Source: Burkholderiales bacterium
GTDB lineage: Bacteria; Pseudomonadota; Gammaproteobacteria; Burkholderiales; Burkholderiaceae_C
Direction of reading: 5' to 3'
DNA length: 64,000 bases
Assembly: GCA_021732385.1 (NCBI GenBank)
Contig: JAKFVA010000001.1
Location: forward strand, 1 to 64,000
The notes beneath the pieces were generated by a model, which ran no database searches, was not told the DNA's origin, and was given only the letters and a program-made list of their open reading frames with translations. Shown here piece after piece: positions 34,122-44,327 of this stretch. Made by a program: the position numbers and the translations under genes. Each line of letters starts with the position of its first letter. Position 1 is the first letter of the stretch.

Positions 34122-35834
34122 CTAGACCAGCGCCAGATCCGACATGGGCTCGTCTTCCAGAAAACGCAGCACACAGTCGGGCCGCAGCGCCATCTCATCA
34201 AGCGTAGCGTCCATGCGCGCCAGCAGCGCCAGGGCATTGCGCTCAGGCAGAGGTGCCAGCGCGGCCACCACATGCAGATTCAGCACCACGCCGGCGGGCA
34301 GCAGGCGTGTGGGTGCCTGGCCCATGTCAATCAGTCGCCGGGCACAGGCCAGCGTATGCGGGTGGCTGGCGCGGCCCTCCAGCAACACCACAAAATCGCC
34401 ATCGCTGTGGCGCCCCACACCATCCCCCTCAGCAACGCTTTGGGTCATGCAGGCAGCGGCGTGAACCAGCGCCGACTGCGCTGCCTCCAGTCCATGCTGC
34501 TCGCGAATTTCCGCCAGGTTACAGACGCGCACGCGCATCACCGCACCGCGCCCCGCGTTGCGCCGCTGGCGCACCACCAGCACTTCCAGCCGCTCCATCA
34601 GCACACGCTGGCTGGACACGCCGGTCAATGGGTCTACCCGCGTCATGCTCGACAAGCGCATCTGGTTGTCGCGCCGCTCGCGGCTGCGTGCATACAAGCC
34701 AATCAGCAGCAGCGGAATCTCCAGCGTCGAACCGATTTGCACACCGTACTGTGTGAATACGTTGATAGGCATCAAACCAAAGTTGCGCAGCACGCCAAAA
34801 CAGGCCCCGGCAATCAGGCAAACGAAGCCAGCTAGCAGCCAGATACCCACACTGGGCTGGCGGCGTGCATACCAGACCAAAACGGCCAGATCAACGACAA
34901 AAGCAATCGGATAAACCAAATTGTTGATCAGGAAAAACGGGTTGCGCCCAATAAACAGGTAGCCCAAAGCGATCAGCCCGCAAGCCAGTCCCACCAGCAG
35001 CAGCCAGACGCAGGGCCAAAATGGATTGCGGTGGTCGCGCATCAGCACAAACAAAAACGCGCTGGTGGTAACGCCACTGGCCACTGGCACCACCACGCTG
35101 GCCTGGTTGTTCCACCAGACACTGCCAGGCCACAAATACTCGCCGCCCAGCCCGGTCAGTGCCATTTGCGTCAGTGCCAGTACCAGCACGTGGCCTGCGT
35201 AGACAAAATGCAAGGGGTCGCGCCAGGAAAAACCGTTGTACACGCTCAGCACCAGCACCAGCGCGATAAAGCCCGAGTAGCTGCCCAAAATCAGATGCCA
35301 GAGCTTGCTGCTCTCGTCAAACGCGGGGCGCGGGGCAATGCTCCAGCGCACCCCAATCGGGTGGCTGTGGCGCACCTCCAGGTACAGCACCGGCGGTGCG
35401 CCCGGCACTTGCGTGAACGCCAGCGCCGGGTACAGGTAGCGCATGGGCCACTGCGCCACCGGCAGCAAATCACCCGACTGCTGCGCGATCCAGCCGCCTG
35501 CGTCATCGGGGTGGTAGAGATTGACGCGGTCCATCCCAGGGTGCGGCACGGCAATGACTTGCGCCAGGTCGCGCTCGGCGGGCTGCAACTGAATGCGAAA
35601 CCAGGCGGTCTTGACGCCGCCAATTGGCAGTGTGCGCTCGGAGCGGTGCACCTGGCCCTCGCCGCGTTCAAAACGCGCGCGTATGGCCTCAAAGCCCAGT
35701 TGACCGGTGTCGTCCAGCAAAACGCTGGCAGGGTTGCGGTCATCTGACACCAAAATGCCCTGCGCCAGGCTGGCCGGGCCACAACACAGTAAAACCCAAA
35801 AAAGGCAATACCGTAAAAGCGCAACGGTTTTCAT
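34122..35834 (-). CDS. 7TMR-DISM sensor with degenerate GGDEF domain
   Basis: This 570-residue membrane protein has a signal peptide (cut after ASLAQ), a periplasmic 7TMR-DISM extracellular type 2 domain (about 25-180), seven membrane helices (about 185-395) and a C-terminal GGDEF fold beginning MTRVDPLTGVSSQRVLMERL. The active-site loop, normally GG[D/E]EF, is SDGDF (about 477-481), so it is unlikely to make cyclic di-GMP. It may bind nucleotide or act as a scaffold. The ligand is unknown; DISM domains often sense carbohydrates. Divergent from the SulP gene. Confidence 0.85.
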   Translation of the reverse strand: MKTVALLRYCLFWVLLCCGPASLAQGILVSDDRNPASVLLDDTGQLGFEAIRARFERGEGQVHRSERTLPIGGVKTAWFRIQLQPAERDLAQVIAVPHPGMDRVNLYHPDDAGGWIAQQSGDLLPVAQWPMRYLYPALAFTQVPGAPPVLYLEVRHSHPIGVRWSIAPRPAFDESSKLWHLILGSYSGFIALVLVLSVYNGFSWRDPLHFVYAGHVLVLALTQMALTGLGGEYLWPGSVWWNNQASVVVPVASGVTTSAFLFVLMRDHRNPFWPCVWLLLVGLACGLIALGYLFIGRNPFFLINNLVYPIAFVVDLAVLVWYARRQPSVGIWLLAGFVCLIAGACFGVLRNFGLMPINVFTQYGVQIGSTLEIPLLLIGLYARSRERRDNQMRLSSMTRVDPLTGVSSQRVLMERLEVLVVRQRRNAGRGAVMRVRVCNLAEIREQHGLEAAQSALVHAAACMTQSVAEGDGVGRHSDGDFVVLLEGRASHPHTLACARRLIDMGQAPTRLLPAGVVLNLHVVAALAPLPERNALALLARMDATLDEMALRPDCVLRFLEDEPMSDLALV

Positions 35835-35907
35835 AGTGCCGCTACTTTACGCGCAGGGCGCGCGCCTGGCACGCCTGGCCGGCCAAATCAGCCACAATCA
35901 CTTCACC

Positions 35908-37608
35908 ATGTCCGTGCTGCCCCAGCTCGCCAGATTCCGTCCGCGCTTGTTCGAGTTGCATGGCTACAACCAAGCCCGCCTCGGGCAAGACGTGGCGGCG
36001 GGCGTCACGGTGGGCATTGTGGCGCTGCCACTGGCCATGGCATTTGCCATTGCCTCGGGCCTTTCTCCGCAAGCTGGGTTATGGACTGCCATCATTGGCG
36101 GCTTTGTCATCTCCGCCCTGGGCGGCTCGAGCTTGCAAATTGGCGGGCCGGCCGGTGCTTTCATCGTCATCGTGTACGGCATCGTAGAGCGCTACGGCGT
36201 GGCCAATTTGCTGATTTCCAGCTTGTGCGCGGGCTTGCTGCTGTTTTTAATGGGTTTGTTTAAGCTGGGCAACCTGGTGCGCTATGTGCCCATCAGCATC
36301 GTGATCGGCTTTACCAATGGCATTGCGGTGCTGGTGGCGCTGTCTCAGGTCAAGGAATTGCTGGGCCTGCAGGTAGGCCGGGTGCCAGCGGATTTTTTCT
36401 CGCAATTACAGGCCATCAGCACGCACATCACTGGTGTGAACTGGTACGCCGTGGCGCTGGGTCTGGTCTGCACACTGGGCCTGTGGCTGTGGCCGCGCCT
36501 GTTTGCGGGCAGTTCGCGCTTTCGCCGTGCCCTGCTGCTTTCGCGTCTGCCAGGCATGGACCGGGCCTTGAACAGCACGGCGCGCCTGCCCGGTGCCATG
36601 GTGGCGCTGGTTTCGCTCACGCTGCTGTCGGTATTTTTGCAACTGCCGGTGGACACCATTGGCTCGCGCTTTGGCAGCATCCCCAGTGGGCTGCCCACGT
36701 TTGAACTGCCCAGCTTCAGTTGGGCCACGGTCAAGCAATTGCTCACCCCCATACTCACGCTGGCATTGCTGGGTGCCATTGAATCGCTGCTGTGCGCGCG
36801 CGTGGCCGACTCTGCGGCCTCCCACATGGGTGGCGCTGCCGCGCAGATTCCCAAGCACGAGCCCAACCAGGAACTGATGGCACAGGGCCTGGCCAACATG
36901 CTGCTGCCGTTTTTTGGCGGCATGCCCGCTACCGGCACCGTAGCGCGCACCATGACCAATCTGAAAAGCGGCGCCACCTCGCCAATTGCCGGCATGGTGC
37001 ATGCGCTGGTGGTACTGGCTGTTGTATTGCTGGCCGCGCCGCTAGCGCTTCATGTGCCACTGGCAGTGCTGGCGGGCATATTGCTGTTTGTTGCCTGGAA
37101 CATGGGCGAGTGGCGTGAATTTGCGCGCTTGCGCCATTTCAGCAATCACTACCGCACCCTTTTGCTTGGCACCTTTTTTCTTACTGTGGTGCTTGACATC
37201 ACGGTGGCGCTGGAAGTGGGCCTGGCACTGTCTTGCGTTTTGTTTGTGCGGCGCATGGGCACGCTGTTTCGGGTGGAAGAAACCACGCCAGCTTGCACCA
37301 CCGAAACTGCCACACCGCCAACGGCTGAACGACACCTGCATTTCAAGCTCCACGGCGCCTTGTTTTTTGGCGCTGTTGGCAAGCTCGACGGCCTGGTGCA
37401 GCGCGCCGAGCAATCACCCGTGCCGCTGCACATGACGCTTGACGCCTCGCAGCTCATTGCGCTGGACACCAGCGGCCTGGATGCGCTCGACCATTTGCTG
37501 CGCGCCGTGTGCCAAAAAGGTGGCCGCCTGACCCTGACCGGACTGGCCGAGCAGCCGCGCTCGCTGATGGTGCGCGCGGGCTTTGCCGAGAAGCTTGAAA
37601 TGCGCTAG
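35908..37608 (+). CDS. SulP family anion transporter with STAS domain
   Basis: This 566-residue SLC26/SulP transporter has about 12-14 membrane helices and the family sequence AAGVTVGIVALPLAMAFAIA near residue 32, GPAGAFIVIVYG and a conserved ALLGAIESLLCARVADSAAS segment. A C-terminal STAS domain (about 455-560) contains ALDTSGLDALDHLL, the canonical anti-sigma-antagonist-like loop. Substrate (sulfate, bicarbonate or dicarboxylate) cannot be decided. The start MSVLPQLARFRPRLFELHGY is chosen because the longer frame overlaps the divergent gene. Confidence 0.9.
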   Translation: MSVLPQLARFRPRLFELHGYNQARLGQDVAAGVTVGIVALPLAMAFAIASGLSPQAGLWTAIIGGFVISALGGSSLQIGGPAGAFIVIVYGIVERYGVANLLISSLCAGLLLFLMGLFKLGNLVRYVPISIVIGFTNGIAVLVALSQVKELLGLQVGRVPADFFSQLQAISTHITGVNWYAVALGLVCTLGLWLWPRLFAGSSRFRRALLLSRLPGMDRALNSTARLPGAMVALVSLTLLSVFLQLPVDTIGSRFGSIPSGLPTFELPSFSWATVKQLLTPILTLALLGAIESLLCARVADSAASHMGGAAAQIPKHEPNQELMAQGLANMLLPFFGGMPATGTVARTMTNLKSGATSPIAGMVHALVVLAVVLLAAPLALHVPLAVLAGILLFVAWNMGEWREFARLRHFSNHYRTLLLGTFFLTVVLDITVALEVGLALSCVLFVRRMGTLFRVEETTPACTTETATPPTAERHLHFKLHGALFFGAVGKLDGLVQRAEQSPVPLHMTLDASQLIALDTSGLDALDHLLRAVCQKGGRLTLTGLAEQPRSLMVRAGFAEKLEMR

Positions 37609-37676
37609 TCCATTGCCCGGCGCGCTGCGCCCAGCCGGGTCGTTAAAATCAGTCTCTGGCCTAACTCGGTAACTCC

Positions 37677-37955
37677 ATGATCTCACTCGCCCGTTTCTTT
37701 CGCCGCCCCGACTACCGTTCGGAAGTGACGCAGTTCATTGACCAGATGAAAGCCGATGCACCCACGCTCGAATCACGCCAGCGCGCCGGGCGGGCCTTGT
37801 TATGGGACAAGCCAGCGCAATTGGCCGAGCAGCGCGAAGGCAACGCGCTGGGCCAGCTGGCACAGCCCGCGTATGTGTACCAAAACGAGCCCAGCAAAGC
37901 GCGCCTGCAAAGCGGCGCTGCCAGCCAACCGGCGGGCTACATCGTCCCGCAATGA
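37677..37955 (+). CDS. DUF3460 family small protein
   Basis: This 92-residue protein of the betaproteobacterial DUF3460 family has YRSEVTQFIDQMKADAPTLE and QRAGRALLWDKP, ending in an AYVYQNEP segment. It is longer than the roughly 60-residue family norm because of a Gln/Ala-rich C-terminal tail. Function is unknown. Its stop overlaps the scpA start by four bases (ATGA), so it is translationally coupled to ScpA, and the pair is commonly adjacent in this group (inference). A GC-rich hairpin (CCCGGC...GCCGGG) lies at about 37617-37640 upstream. Confidence 0.8.
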   Translation: MISLARFFRRPDYRSEVTQFIDQMKADAPTLESRQRAGRALLWDKPAQLAEQREGNALGQLAQPAYVYQNEPSKARLQSGAASQPAGYIVPQ

Positions 37956-38884
37956 GCGTCAGCGCCGACCTGATCAGTCTGCCGCAGCGGGAGGCAGCGC
38001 CGTCCCGCCTGCCACATTCGGCGGCTGAAATCACGCCCGAAACCACCGGTCTGCCCGCTGTGGTCGACCAGGTGGCACTGGCCAAACTCTACGGCGAGCC
38101 GCTGTTTGCCCTGCCCACCGACCTGTACATTCCGCCCGACGCACTCGAGGTATTTCTGGAGGCGTTTGAAGGCCCGCTGGACTTGCTTTTGTACCTGATT
38201 CGCAAGCAAAACTTCAATATCCTTGACATCCCGATGCTCAGCGTCACGCGCCAGTATTTGGCGTACGTGGACGAAATCCGCCACCGCAACCTGGAACTGG
38301 CCGCCGACTACCTGTTAATGGCGGCCATGCTGATTGAAATCAAGTCGCGCATGCTGCTGCCACCCAAAAAGCAGCCTGGTGCGCAAGAGGCCGAAGACCC
38401 GCGCGCCGAACTGGTACGCCGCCTGCTGGAGTACGAGCGCATCAAGCTGGCCGCACACCGCCTGAACGAGCTGCCGCAAATGGGTCGCGATTTTTTGAAA
38501 GCACAGGTATTTGTGGAGCAGTCCCTGGCCACGCGCTTTGCGCCTGTTTGTGTGGCCGATTTGACCCAGGCCTGGCGCGACATGCTCAAACGCGCCAGCC
38601 TGGTGCAGCACCATAAAATCAGCCGCGAATCGCTGAGTGTGCGCGCCTACATGAGCGCCGTGCTGCGGCGTCTGCAAGGCCGCCAGTTTGTTGACTTTGA
38701 AGGCCTGTTTGAACCCAACCAAGGCTTGCAGGTACTGGTGGTGACTTTTTTGGCCCTGCTTGAATTGGCCAAGGAAACCCTGATTGAAGTAACCCAGGCC
38801 GAAGCCTATGCGCCCATTTATGTGCGGCTGGCCTACAGCCCAGCCCAAGCCATGGCGGCCAACGCCACGCCGGCTGCCGACTGA
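37952..38884 (+). CDS. scpA: Segregation and condensation protein A
   Basis: ScpA is the kleisin subunit that links SMC heads in chromosome condensation. This 310-residue protein has a 60-residue variable N-terminus, then the family core EAFEGPLDLLLYLIRKQNFN (about 70-90), ILDIPMLSVTRQYLAYVDEI and DYLLMAAMLIEIKSRMLLP, and a C-terminal winged helix (VTFLALLELAKETLIEVTQA). scpB is not in the window. It lies between the coupled DUF3460 gene and bioB (21 bp gap). Confidence 0.94.
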   Translation: MSVSADLISLPQREAAPSRLPHSAAEITPETTGLPAVVDQVALAKLYGEPLFALPTDLYIPPDALEVFLEAFEGPLDLLLYLIRKQNFNILDIPMLSVTRQYLAYVDEIRHRNLELAADYLLMAAMLIEIKSRMLLPPKKQPGAQEAEDPRAELVRRLLEYERIKLAAHRLNELPQMGRDFLKAQVFVEQSLATRFAPVCVADLTQAWRDMLKRASLVQHHKISRESLSVRAYMSAVLRRLQGRQFVDFEGLFEPNQGLQVLVVTFLALLELAKETLIEVTQAEAYAPIYVRLAYSPAQAMAANATPAAD

Positions 38885-38905
38885 TTTTTTTACAAGTGAA
38901 CCCCT

Positions 38906-39940
38906 ATGTCCGCCACGCTTGAACACCCCGTTACCCTGCACCGCGCCAGCTTGCGCCCACCAGCCAGCGCCGCCACGTCTGCGCCAGATGCCGCCTGGAC
39001 AGTTGCCGCCATTGAAGCGCTGTTTGACCTGCCCTTTCCCGAGCTGATGCACCGCGCACAAACGGTGCACCGCCAGCAGTTTGACCCGACCCAGGTGGAA
39101 TTTGCCACCCTGCTGTCGGTGAAAACCGGCGGCTGCCCGGAAGACTGCAGCTACTGCCCGCAAGCCGCGCAGTACGACACTGGCGTGGAAGCCAGCAAAC
39201 TCATGGAGCCACATGAAGTGCTGCTGGCCGCGCAGCGCGCGCAGGCCGCCGGGGCCACGCGTTTTTGCATGGGCGCGGCCTGGCGCGCGCCCAAAGACCG
39301 CGACATTGAAAAAGTGGCCGAGCTGGTGCGCACCGTCAAGGCCCTGGGCCTAGAGACCTGCGCCACGCTGGGCATGCTGGAAGACGGCCACGCGCAAACC
39401 CTGGCGAATGCCGGGCTCGATTACTACAACCACAACCTCGACACCGCGCCCGACTTTTATGCCGACATCATCAGCACGCGGGTCTACCAGGACCGGCTCG
39501 ACACCTTGCAGCGCGTGCGCGGCGCGGGCGTCAAGGTCTGCTGCGGCGGCATTGTGGGCATGGGCGAGTCGCGGCTGCAACGCGCCGGCCTGATAGCGCA
39601 ACTAGCCAACCTCGCGCCCTACCCCGAGTCCGTGCCCATCAATCACCTGGTGGCCGTGGCCGGCACGCCGCTGGCCGACCAGCCGCCGCTGGACCCGCTG
39701 GAGTTTGTGCGCACCATCGCCGTGGCGCGCATCACCATGCCGACCGCGCGCGTGCGCCTGTCAGCGGGCCGCCAGCAAATGGGCGATGCAGTGCAGGCCC
39801 TGTGTTTTCTGGCTGGCGCCAATTCAATTTTCTATGGCGACAAACTGCTCACCACCGGCAACCCCGACACGCAGGCCGATGTGGATTTGATCACCCGCCT
39901 GGGCATGACGCGCGGCGCGCCGCAGCAGGTGACCTCATGA
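38906..39940 (+). CDS. bioB: Biotin synthase
   Basis: This 344-residue radical-SAM enzyme inserts sulfur into dethiobiotin. The SAM-cluster cysteines are C77, C81 and C84 in [16 protein letters not shown]; downstream are [39 protein letters not shown] and the Arg of [11 protein letters not shown] near the [2Fe-2S] cluster. The C-terminus [12 protein letters not shown] matches the family. Its stop overlaps the panB start (ATGA), forming a scpA-bioB-panB-panC string that links biotin and pantothenate synthesis. Biotin is used by AccB further along. Confidence 0.96.
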   Translation: MSATLEHPVTLHRASLRPPASAATSAPDAAWTVAAIEALFDLPFPELMHRAQTVHRQQFDPTQVEFATLLSVKTGGCPEDCSYCPQAAQYDTGVEASKLMEPHEVLLAAQRAQAAGATRFCMGAAWRAPKDRDIEKVAELVRTVKALGLETCATLGMLEDGHAQTLANAGLDYYNHNLDTAPDFYADIISTRVYQDRLDTLQRVRGAGVKVCCGGIVGMGESRLQRAGLIAQLANLAPYPESVPINHLVAVAGTPLADQPPLDPLEFVRTIAVARITMPTARVRLSAGRQQMGDAVQALCFLAGANSIFYGDKLLTTGNPDTQADVDLITRLGMTRGAPQQVTS

Positions 39941-40866
39941 GCAACGCCAGCGCAATCGACAGCACAAGCCCGGCACCCTACGGCGGAGCATCTGGCCCGG
40001 CACCCTACGGTGCCTCGAGCACCGCGCCCTACAGCGCCGCAGGCAGCGCAGCGCGCAAGCCCATGAGCCTGCCGCGCCTGCGCGAGCTGCGCGAGCGCGG
40101 CGAGAAAATCACCATGCTCACGGCCTATGACGCCACCTTTGCCGCTGTGGCCGATGCCGCAGGTGTGGAATGCATTTTGGTGGGCGACTCGCTGGGCATG
40201 GTCTGCCAGGGCCTGAGCAGCACGGTGGGCGTAACCCTGCAAACCATGTGTCACCACACCGACAGCGTGGCGCGCGGCCTGCGCCGCGCGCACGGCAGCG
40301 CCTGGCTGATTGCCGATTTGCCCTACGGCACTTACGCCGAGAGCGCCGAACAGGCCTTGCGCAGCGCCACGGCCTTGATGCAGGCTGGTGCCCACATGGT
40401 CAAGCTCGAAGGCGGCGGCTGGACCGCGCCCACGGTGGAATTTCTGGTGATGCGCGGCGTGCCGGTCTGCGCCCACCTGGGCCTGACGCCGCAAACCGTA
40501 CATGCCCTGGGCGGCTACCGTGTGCAAGGCAAAACCGACGAAGCTGCCGCCACGCTCAAGCGCCATGCGCATGAATTGCAGGACGCCGGTGCCACCATGC
40601 TGGTGCTGGAGATGGTGCCCGCCAAACTGGCCACTGAACTCACGCTGGAGCTGGCGCATTGCCACACCATTGGCATTGGCGCGGGCAGCGGCACGGCTGG
40701 CCAGGTGCTGGTACTACACGACATGCTGGGCATGAACCTGGGCAAGATGCCCAAGTTTGTGCACAACTTCATGGCCGAGGCCGGGAGCATTCAAGGTGCG
40801 TTTGAAGCCTATGTGAAAGCCGTCAAACAAGGGCGCTTCCCGGTGGATGCGCAGCATGCCTGGTGA
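39937..40866 (+). CDS. panB: 3-methyl-2-oxobutanoate hydroxymethyltransferase
   Basis: PanB makes ketopantoate from 2-oxoisovalerate and methylene-tetrahydrofolate, the first step of pantothenate synthesis. This 309-residue protein has [31 protein letters not shown] and [16 protein letters not shown], all catalytic or substrate-binding family blocks. Unusual: about 40 extra N-terminal residues made of repeated PAPYG-like units ([23 protein letters not shown]) precede the conserved [15 protein letters not shown]. Met44 could be an alternative start, but the ATG overlapping the bioB stop is favoured by coupling. Confidence 0.95.
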   Translation: MSNASAIDSTSPAPYGGASGPAPYGASSTAPYSAAGSAARKPMSLPRLRELRERGEKITMLTAYDATFAAVADAAGVECILVGDSLGMVCQGLSSTVGVTLQTMCHHTDSVARGLRRAHGSAWLIADLPYGTYAESAEQALRSATALMQAGAHMVKLEGGGWTAPTVEFLVMRGVPVCAHLGLTPQTVHALGGYRVQGKTDEAAATLKRHAHELQDAGATMLVLEMVPAKLATELTLELAHCHTIGIGAGSGTAGQVLVLHDMLGMNLGKMPKFVHNFMAEAGSIQGAFEAYVKAVKQGRFPVDAQHAW

Positions 40867-40873
40867 GCGGCGC

Positions 40874-41725
40874 ATGAAAATTGTCCATACTGTTACCGAA
40901 CTGCGCGCCGCGCTGGCGGGCTGCCAAAAACCCGCCTTTGTACCCACCATGGGCAACTTGCACGACGGCCACCTGGCCCTGGTGCGCCAGGCCAAACCGC
41001 TGGGCGATGTAGCGGTGGCCAGCATCTTTGTCAACCGCCTTCAGTTCTTGCCGCACGAAGATTTTGACAGCTACCCGCGCACGCTGGATGCCGACTGCGC
41101 CCAACTGCAGGCCGCAGGTTGCGACGTGGTGTTTGCACCCTCAGAGCAAGACCTCTACCCCGAACCGCAAAGCTACAAGCTGCAGCCGCCACCAGCGCTG
41201 GCCGATTTGCTGGAAGGGCATTTTCGCCCCGGCTTTTTTGTCGGTGTGAGCACGGCGGTCATGAAGCTCTTCAACTGCGTTTTTGCCGGTGCCCCGCAAG
41301 GTGGCGTGGCCGTGTTTGGCAAAAAAGACTACCAGCAACTCATGGTGCTGCGCGGCATGGTGCGCCAGTTTGCGTTGCCCATAGACATCGTGGCGGCCGA
41401 CATCAGCCGTGCGGGCGACGGCCTGGCGCTCAGCTCACGCAACGCCTACCTGAGCACTGGCGAGCGCCTGGAGGCGGTGCAACTCTCGCGCGAGCTGCGC
41501 AGCATGTCGGCCTTGTTGCAGGCGGGCGAGCACAACATTGCCGCCATTGAAGCGCGCGCTGTGCAAACCCTCACTGCACGCGGCTGGCAGCCCGACTACC
41601 TGACGGTGCGCCGCCGCGCCGACCTGTTGCCCCCTATGCCCGCTGACCTGCATCCCGGCCACCTGGTGTTATTGGGCGCAGCGCGGCTGGGCAAAACCCG
41701 GCTGATTGACAACCTGGAGTGGTAA
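40874..41725 (+). CDS. panC: Pantothenate synthetase
   Basis: PanC joins pantoate and beta-alanine using ATP. This 283-residue protein contains [20 protein letters not shown] (the HxGH nucleotide motif, with NLHDGH), SIFVNRLQF, and [17 protein letters not shown], which carries the pyrophosphate-binding Lys. The NRLQF is the family's NPxQF with Pro changed to Arg. [13 protein letters not shown] is the KMSKS-equivalent loop. Start at 40874 lies eight bases after panB. A short GC hairpin follows the stop. Confidence 0.94.
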   Translation: MKIVHTVTELRAALAGCQKPAFVPTMGNLHDGHLALVRQAKPLGDVAVASIFVNRLQFLPHEDFDSYPRTLDADCAQLQAAGCDVVFAPSEQDLYPEPQSYKLQPPPALADLLEGHFRPGFFVGVSTAVMKLFNCVFAGAPQGGVAVFGKKDYQQLMVLRGMVRQFALPIDIVAADISRAGDGLALSSRNAYLSTGERLEAVQLSRELRSMSALLQAGEHNIAAIEARAVQTLTARGWQPDYLTVRRRADLLPPMPADLHPGHLVLLGAARLGKTRLIDNLEW

Positions 41726-41802
41726 GCCGCGCCCTTGCGCGGGCCGCTTAAGATGCAGTATTGCCTGCCTCAAAACTGCTGCCACCCATCTCGGAGTCCA
41801 CC

Positions 41803-42279
41803 ATGAAAAAACTGCTGCCCTTGCTGGTACCCGCCCTTTTGAGTGCACTGGCTGTGCTGCCCAGCTTTGCCCCGGCGCAAACTACCGCCGTCCAGGGCCT
41901 CACGGCCATTAAAAGCCCCTATAGCGCCAAAGAAACCATGGACCGCTTTGAGGCCGTGGTTAAAGAAAAAAACCAAGTCGTCTTTGCCCGGGTTGACCAC
42001 ACCGCTGGCGGCGCAAAAGTGAACCTGGCGATTCGCCCCACCGAGTTGCTGGTGTTCGGCAATCCGCTGGGCGGCACGCCGCTGATGCAGTGCGCCCAAA
42101 CCGCTGGCATTGATTTGCCAATGAAAGCCCTGGCCTGGCAAGACGAGGGCGGCCAAGTCTGGCTGGGCTACAACGACGCCACCTACCTCGGCCAGCGCCA
42201 CGGCGTGCCGCAGTGCCCGGCACTGGTGAATATTGGCAAGGCGCTGGCTGGGTTTGCGGCGCTTGCTACGGCAAAATAA
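41803..42279 (+). CDS. Periplasmic DUF302 protein
   Basis: This 158-residue exported protein has a Sec signal MKKLLPLLVPALLSALAVLP (cut near PAQ). The DUF302 core has SPYSAKETMDRFEAVVKEKN, FARVDHTAGGA, LLVFGNPLGGTPLMQ, AGIDLPMKALAWQDEGGQVW and GYNDATYLGQRHG. Family function is uncertain; members occur as periplasmic or cytoplasmic single domains. It stands alone after panC (77 bp) and is convergent with gpsA across repeat copy C. Confidence 0.88.
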   Translation: MKKLLPLLVPALLSALAVLPSFAPAQTTAVQGLTAIKSPYSAKETMDRFEAVVKEKNQVVFARVDHTAGGAKVNLAIRPTELLVFGNPLGGTPLMQCAQTAGIDLPMKALAWQDEGGQVWLGYNDATYLGQRHGVPQCPALVNIGKALAGFAALATAK

Positions 42280-42309
42280 GCCGGGCGTTTAGCTCGGAGC
42301 CGGGTATTT

Positions 42310-42558
42310 TGCTATTAAATTAGTAGTATTTATTAATAGCACTATCCGCACGTCAGTATTGGTTTCAGACTTGTTTTTATGTCGTAAATAAGTCTTAAAA
42401 GCTTGAAGATAGGCGATTTTTCTGCTGCTTTAAAGCCACCCACTGCTGTTTAGCTTGAAAATTTGATCAAAGCGGCTTTTTTTCAAGCATAAAAACGCCT
42501 TTTAACCAGTATCGACGAGCGGGTAGCGCTATGGTTTTTTACTACATATTTTATAGCA
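42310..42558. repeat. 249-bp inverted-repeat element (copy C)
   Basis: Left end TGCTATTAAATTAGTAGTAT... with ATAGCACTATCCGCACGTC (19 bp) and right end, read inward, TGCTATAAAATATGTAGTAA then CCATAGCGCTACCCGCTCG. The inverted match continues into TATTGGTTT/TACTGGTTA. The interior is non-coding and AT-rich. It fills the 310-bp gap between convergent DUF302 and gpsA genes. Length is identical to copy A. Confidence 0.85.
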
Positions 42559-42589
42559 ACTCGGCGGTTCATGGCCCATCTGCCGCCCA

Positions 42590-43615
42590 TCAATTAACAG
42601 CGTTCTCCGGCCTGGCATCCCGCTGCATCAAGGCCTGCATGGCTTGCTGGGGCGAAATCTGGCCATCAAGCAACGCCACCACACCGTTGGCAATCGGCAT
42701 GTCCACCCCAAGCCGGGCGGCCCGCTGCGCTACCGTGCGGGCGCAGTACACGCCCTCAGCCACGTGGCCCAGTTGCGCCAGCGCCTGCGCCAGGCCGTGG
42801 CCCTGTGCCAGCAGCAGGCCAACGCGGCGATTGCGGCTTAAATCGCCGGTGGCCGTCAGCACCAGATCGCCCAAGCCCGACAAACCCATAAAGGTCTCAG
42901 GTTTGGCCCCCAGCGCCGCGCCCAACCGCGCCATTTCAGCCAGGCCGCGGGTAATCAGCGCGGCGCGGGCGTTCAGCCCAAGGCCCAGGCCGTCGCACAG
43001 GCCCGTGGCAATGGCCAGCACGTTTTTAACTGCGCCACCCACCTCGACGCCAGCGACATCGTCGTTGCCGTAAATGCGCAAATGGCCGCCATGAAAGGCT
43101 TGCACCAGCAGTTCGCGCACCGCCGCATGCGCGCTGGCAGCCACCAACGCGGTGGGCTGGCCGCGCGCCACTTCCTGAGCAAAACTGGGGCCGCTGAGCA
43201 CGCCAGCTGTTAAATCAGGCGCAACCAGGGTTTGTATTTCATGGGCCAACAAGCCAAATGGCTGCGCAACCGGGGCTTCAAAGCCCTTGCACAGCCACAC
43301 CACCGGGCAATGTGCGCCGCGCAGGCGCGTCAGCCATTCACGCAACCCGGCAATTGGCGTGGCCAGCACGATGAGGTCGCTGGCAGTGGCAAACGCCGGG
43401 GCAGATTGCGCCGCGTCTGCCTGCGCATCGGCGCAGTGCAGTTGCAGGTTAGCCGGCAGCGCAACACCAGGCAGGTAGCGGGTGTTTTCGCCCGCCTGCT
43501 GCATGGCCTGCACGTGCGCATGCTGACGCGCCCACAGGGCCACTTCGTGGCGGGGTGCAGCCGCTACCGCCAGGGCAGTGCCCCAGGCACCGGCACCAAC
43601 AAAGGCAATCTTCAT
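42590..43615 (-). CDS. gpsA: Glycerol-3-phosphate dehydrogenase [NAD(P)+]
   Basis: GpsA makes sn-glycerol-3-phosphate for phospholipid synthesis. This 341-residue protein opens [20 protein letters not shown], the dinucleotide fold GxGxxG, and has the catalytic-Lys region [20 protein letters not shown], the [18 protein letters not shown] segment and [14 protein letters not shown]. It is last in the minus-strand operon rhodanese-grxC-secB-gpsA, 89 bp after secB. Confidence 0.96.
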   Translation of the reverse strand: MKIAFVGAGAWGTALAVAAAPRHEVALWARQHAHVQAMQQAGENTRYLPGVALPANLQLHCADAQADAAQSAPAFATASDLIVLATPIAGLREWLTRLRGAHCPVVWLCKGFEAPVAQPFGLLAHEIQTLVAPDLTAGVLSGPSFAQEVARGQPTALVAASAHAAVRELLVQAFHGGHLRIYGNDDVAGVEVGGAVKNVLAIATGLCDGLGLGLNARAALITRGLAEMARLGAALGAKPETFMGLSGLGDLVLTATGDLSRNRRVGLLLAQGHGLAQALAQLGHVAEGVYCARTVAQRAARLGVDMPIANGVVALLDGQISPQQAMQALMQRDARPENAVN

Positions 43616-43704
43616 GGTGGGCTGGTGGGCGGGGTAATGGCGGCTAAAGGAGCGGGCCGGGGGTTGCGGTTGCTGCGCGGTGGCGTGTTTGCGCCAGGTG
43701 CAGC

Positions 43705-44217
43705 TTAGGCTTGGGCGATGGCAGCTTCCTGCTGGGCTTGCGCATCGGTGATCTGCTTTTCATACATCGCCTGGAAATTGATTTCCACCAGGTGCACCGG
43801 CGGAAAGCTGGCGCGGGTCACGATGTCGGCCACGTTGGCACGCAGATAGGGGTAGATGATTTGCGGGCAGGCAATACCCAAAATTGGGCCCAACTGCTCG
43901 GGGCTCAAGTGGCGGATTTCAAAAATACCCGCCTGCTTGGCTTCCACCAGAAATACGGTTTTGTCGTTAACGGCGGTGGTGACTGTGGCAGTGACGCTGA
44001 CTTCATACACACCATCGGCCACTCGCTCGCTGGCCACGGCCAGCTGAATGTCGACACTGGGTTGCTGTTGCTCCAGCAGGATGGCGGGCGAATTGGGCTG
44101 CTCCAGCGAGGCTTCCTTGAGATACAGGCGCTGAATCTGGAACACTGGCTGCGGGCTGCTGGTGTCCATAGCGCCATTGGCGACGGGGGTGGATGGGGAG
44201 GTGGATTCATCAGCCAT
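43705..44217 (-). CDS. secB: Protein-export chaperone SecB
   Basis: SecB is a homotetrameric cytoplasmic chaperone that keeps preproteins unfolded and delivers them to SecA. The 170-residue sequence has [66 protein letters not shown] and [16 protein letters not shown] 25-residue acidic, Ser/Thr-rich N-terminus and a Gln/Ala C-terminus are variable. It lies 110 bp downstream of grxC, the usual arrangement. Confidence 0.97.
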   Translation of the reverse strand: MADESTSPSTPVANGAMDTSSPQPVFQIQRLYLKEASLEQPNSPAILLEQQQPSVDIQLAVASERVADGVYEVSVTATVTTAVNDKTVFLVEAKQAGIFEIRHLSPEQLGPILGIACPQIIYPYLRANVADIVTRASFPPVHLVEINFQAMYEKQITDAQAQQEAAIAQA

Positions 44218-44327
44218 GGGGGTCTTTCAAATCAAAAAGGGCATCAACAAAGCAAAGCCCGTCACAACAGGCGTGCGCGGGCTGGTCTGGGATTGCGCGA
44301 GATTATGGCAGGCAGCCAAGCCCAGGC

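Noticed and set aside
35960-37470. Long antisense frames inside the SulP gene and similar shadows elsewhere
   Set aside because: They mirror a clearly recognised gene and arise from GC-rich codon structure.
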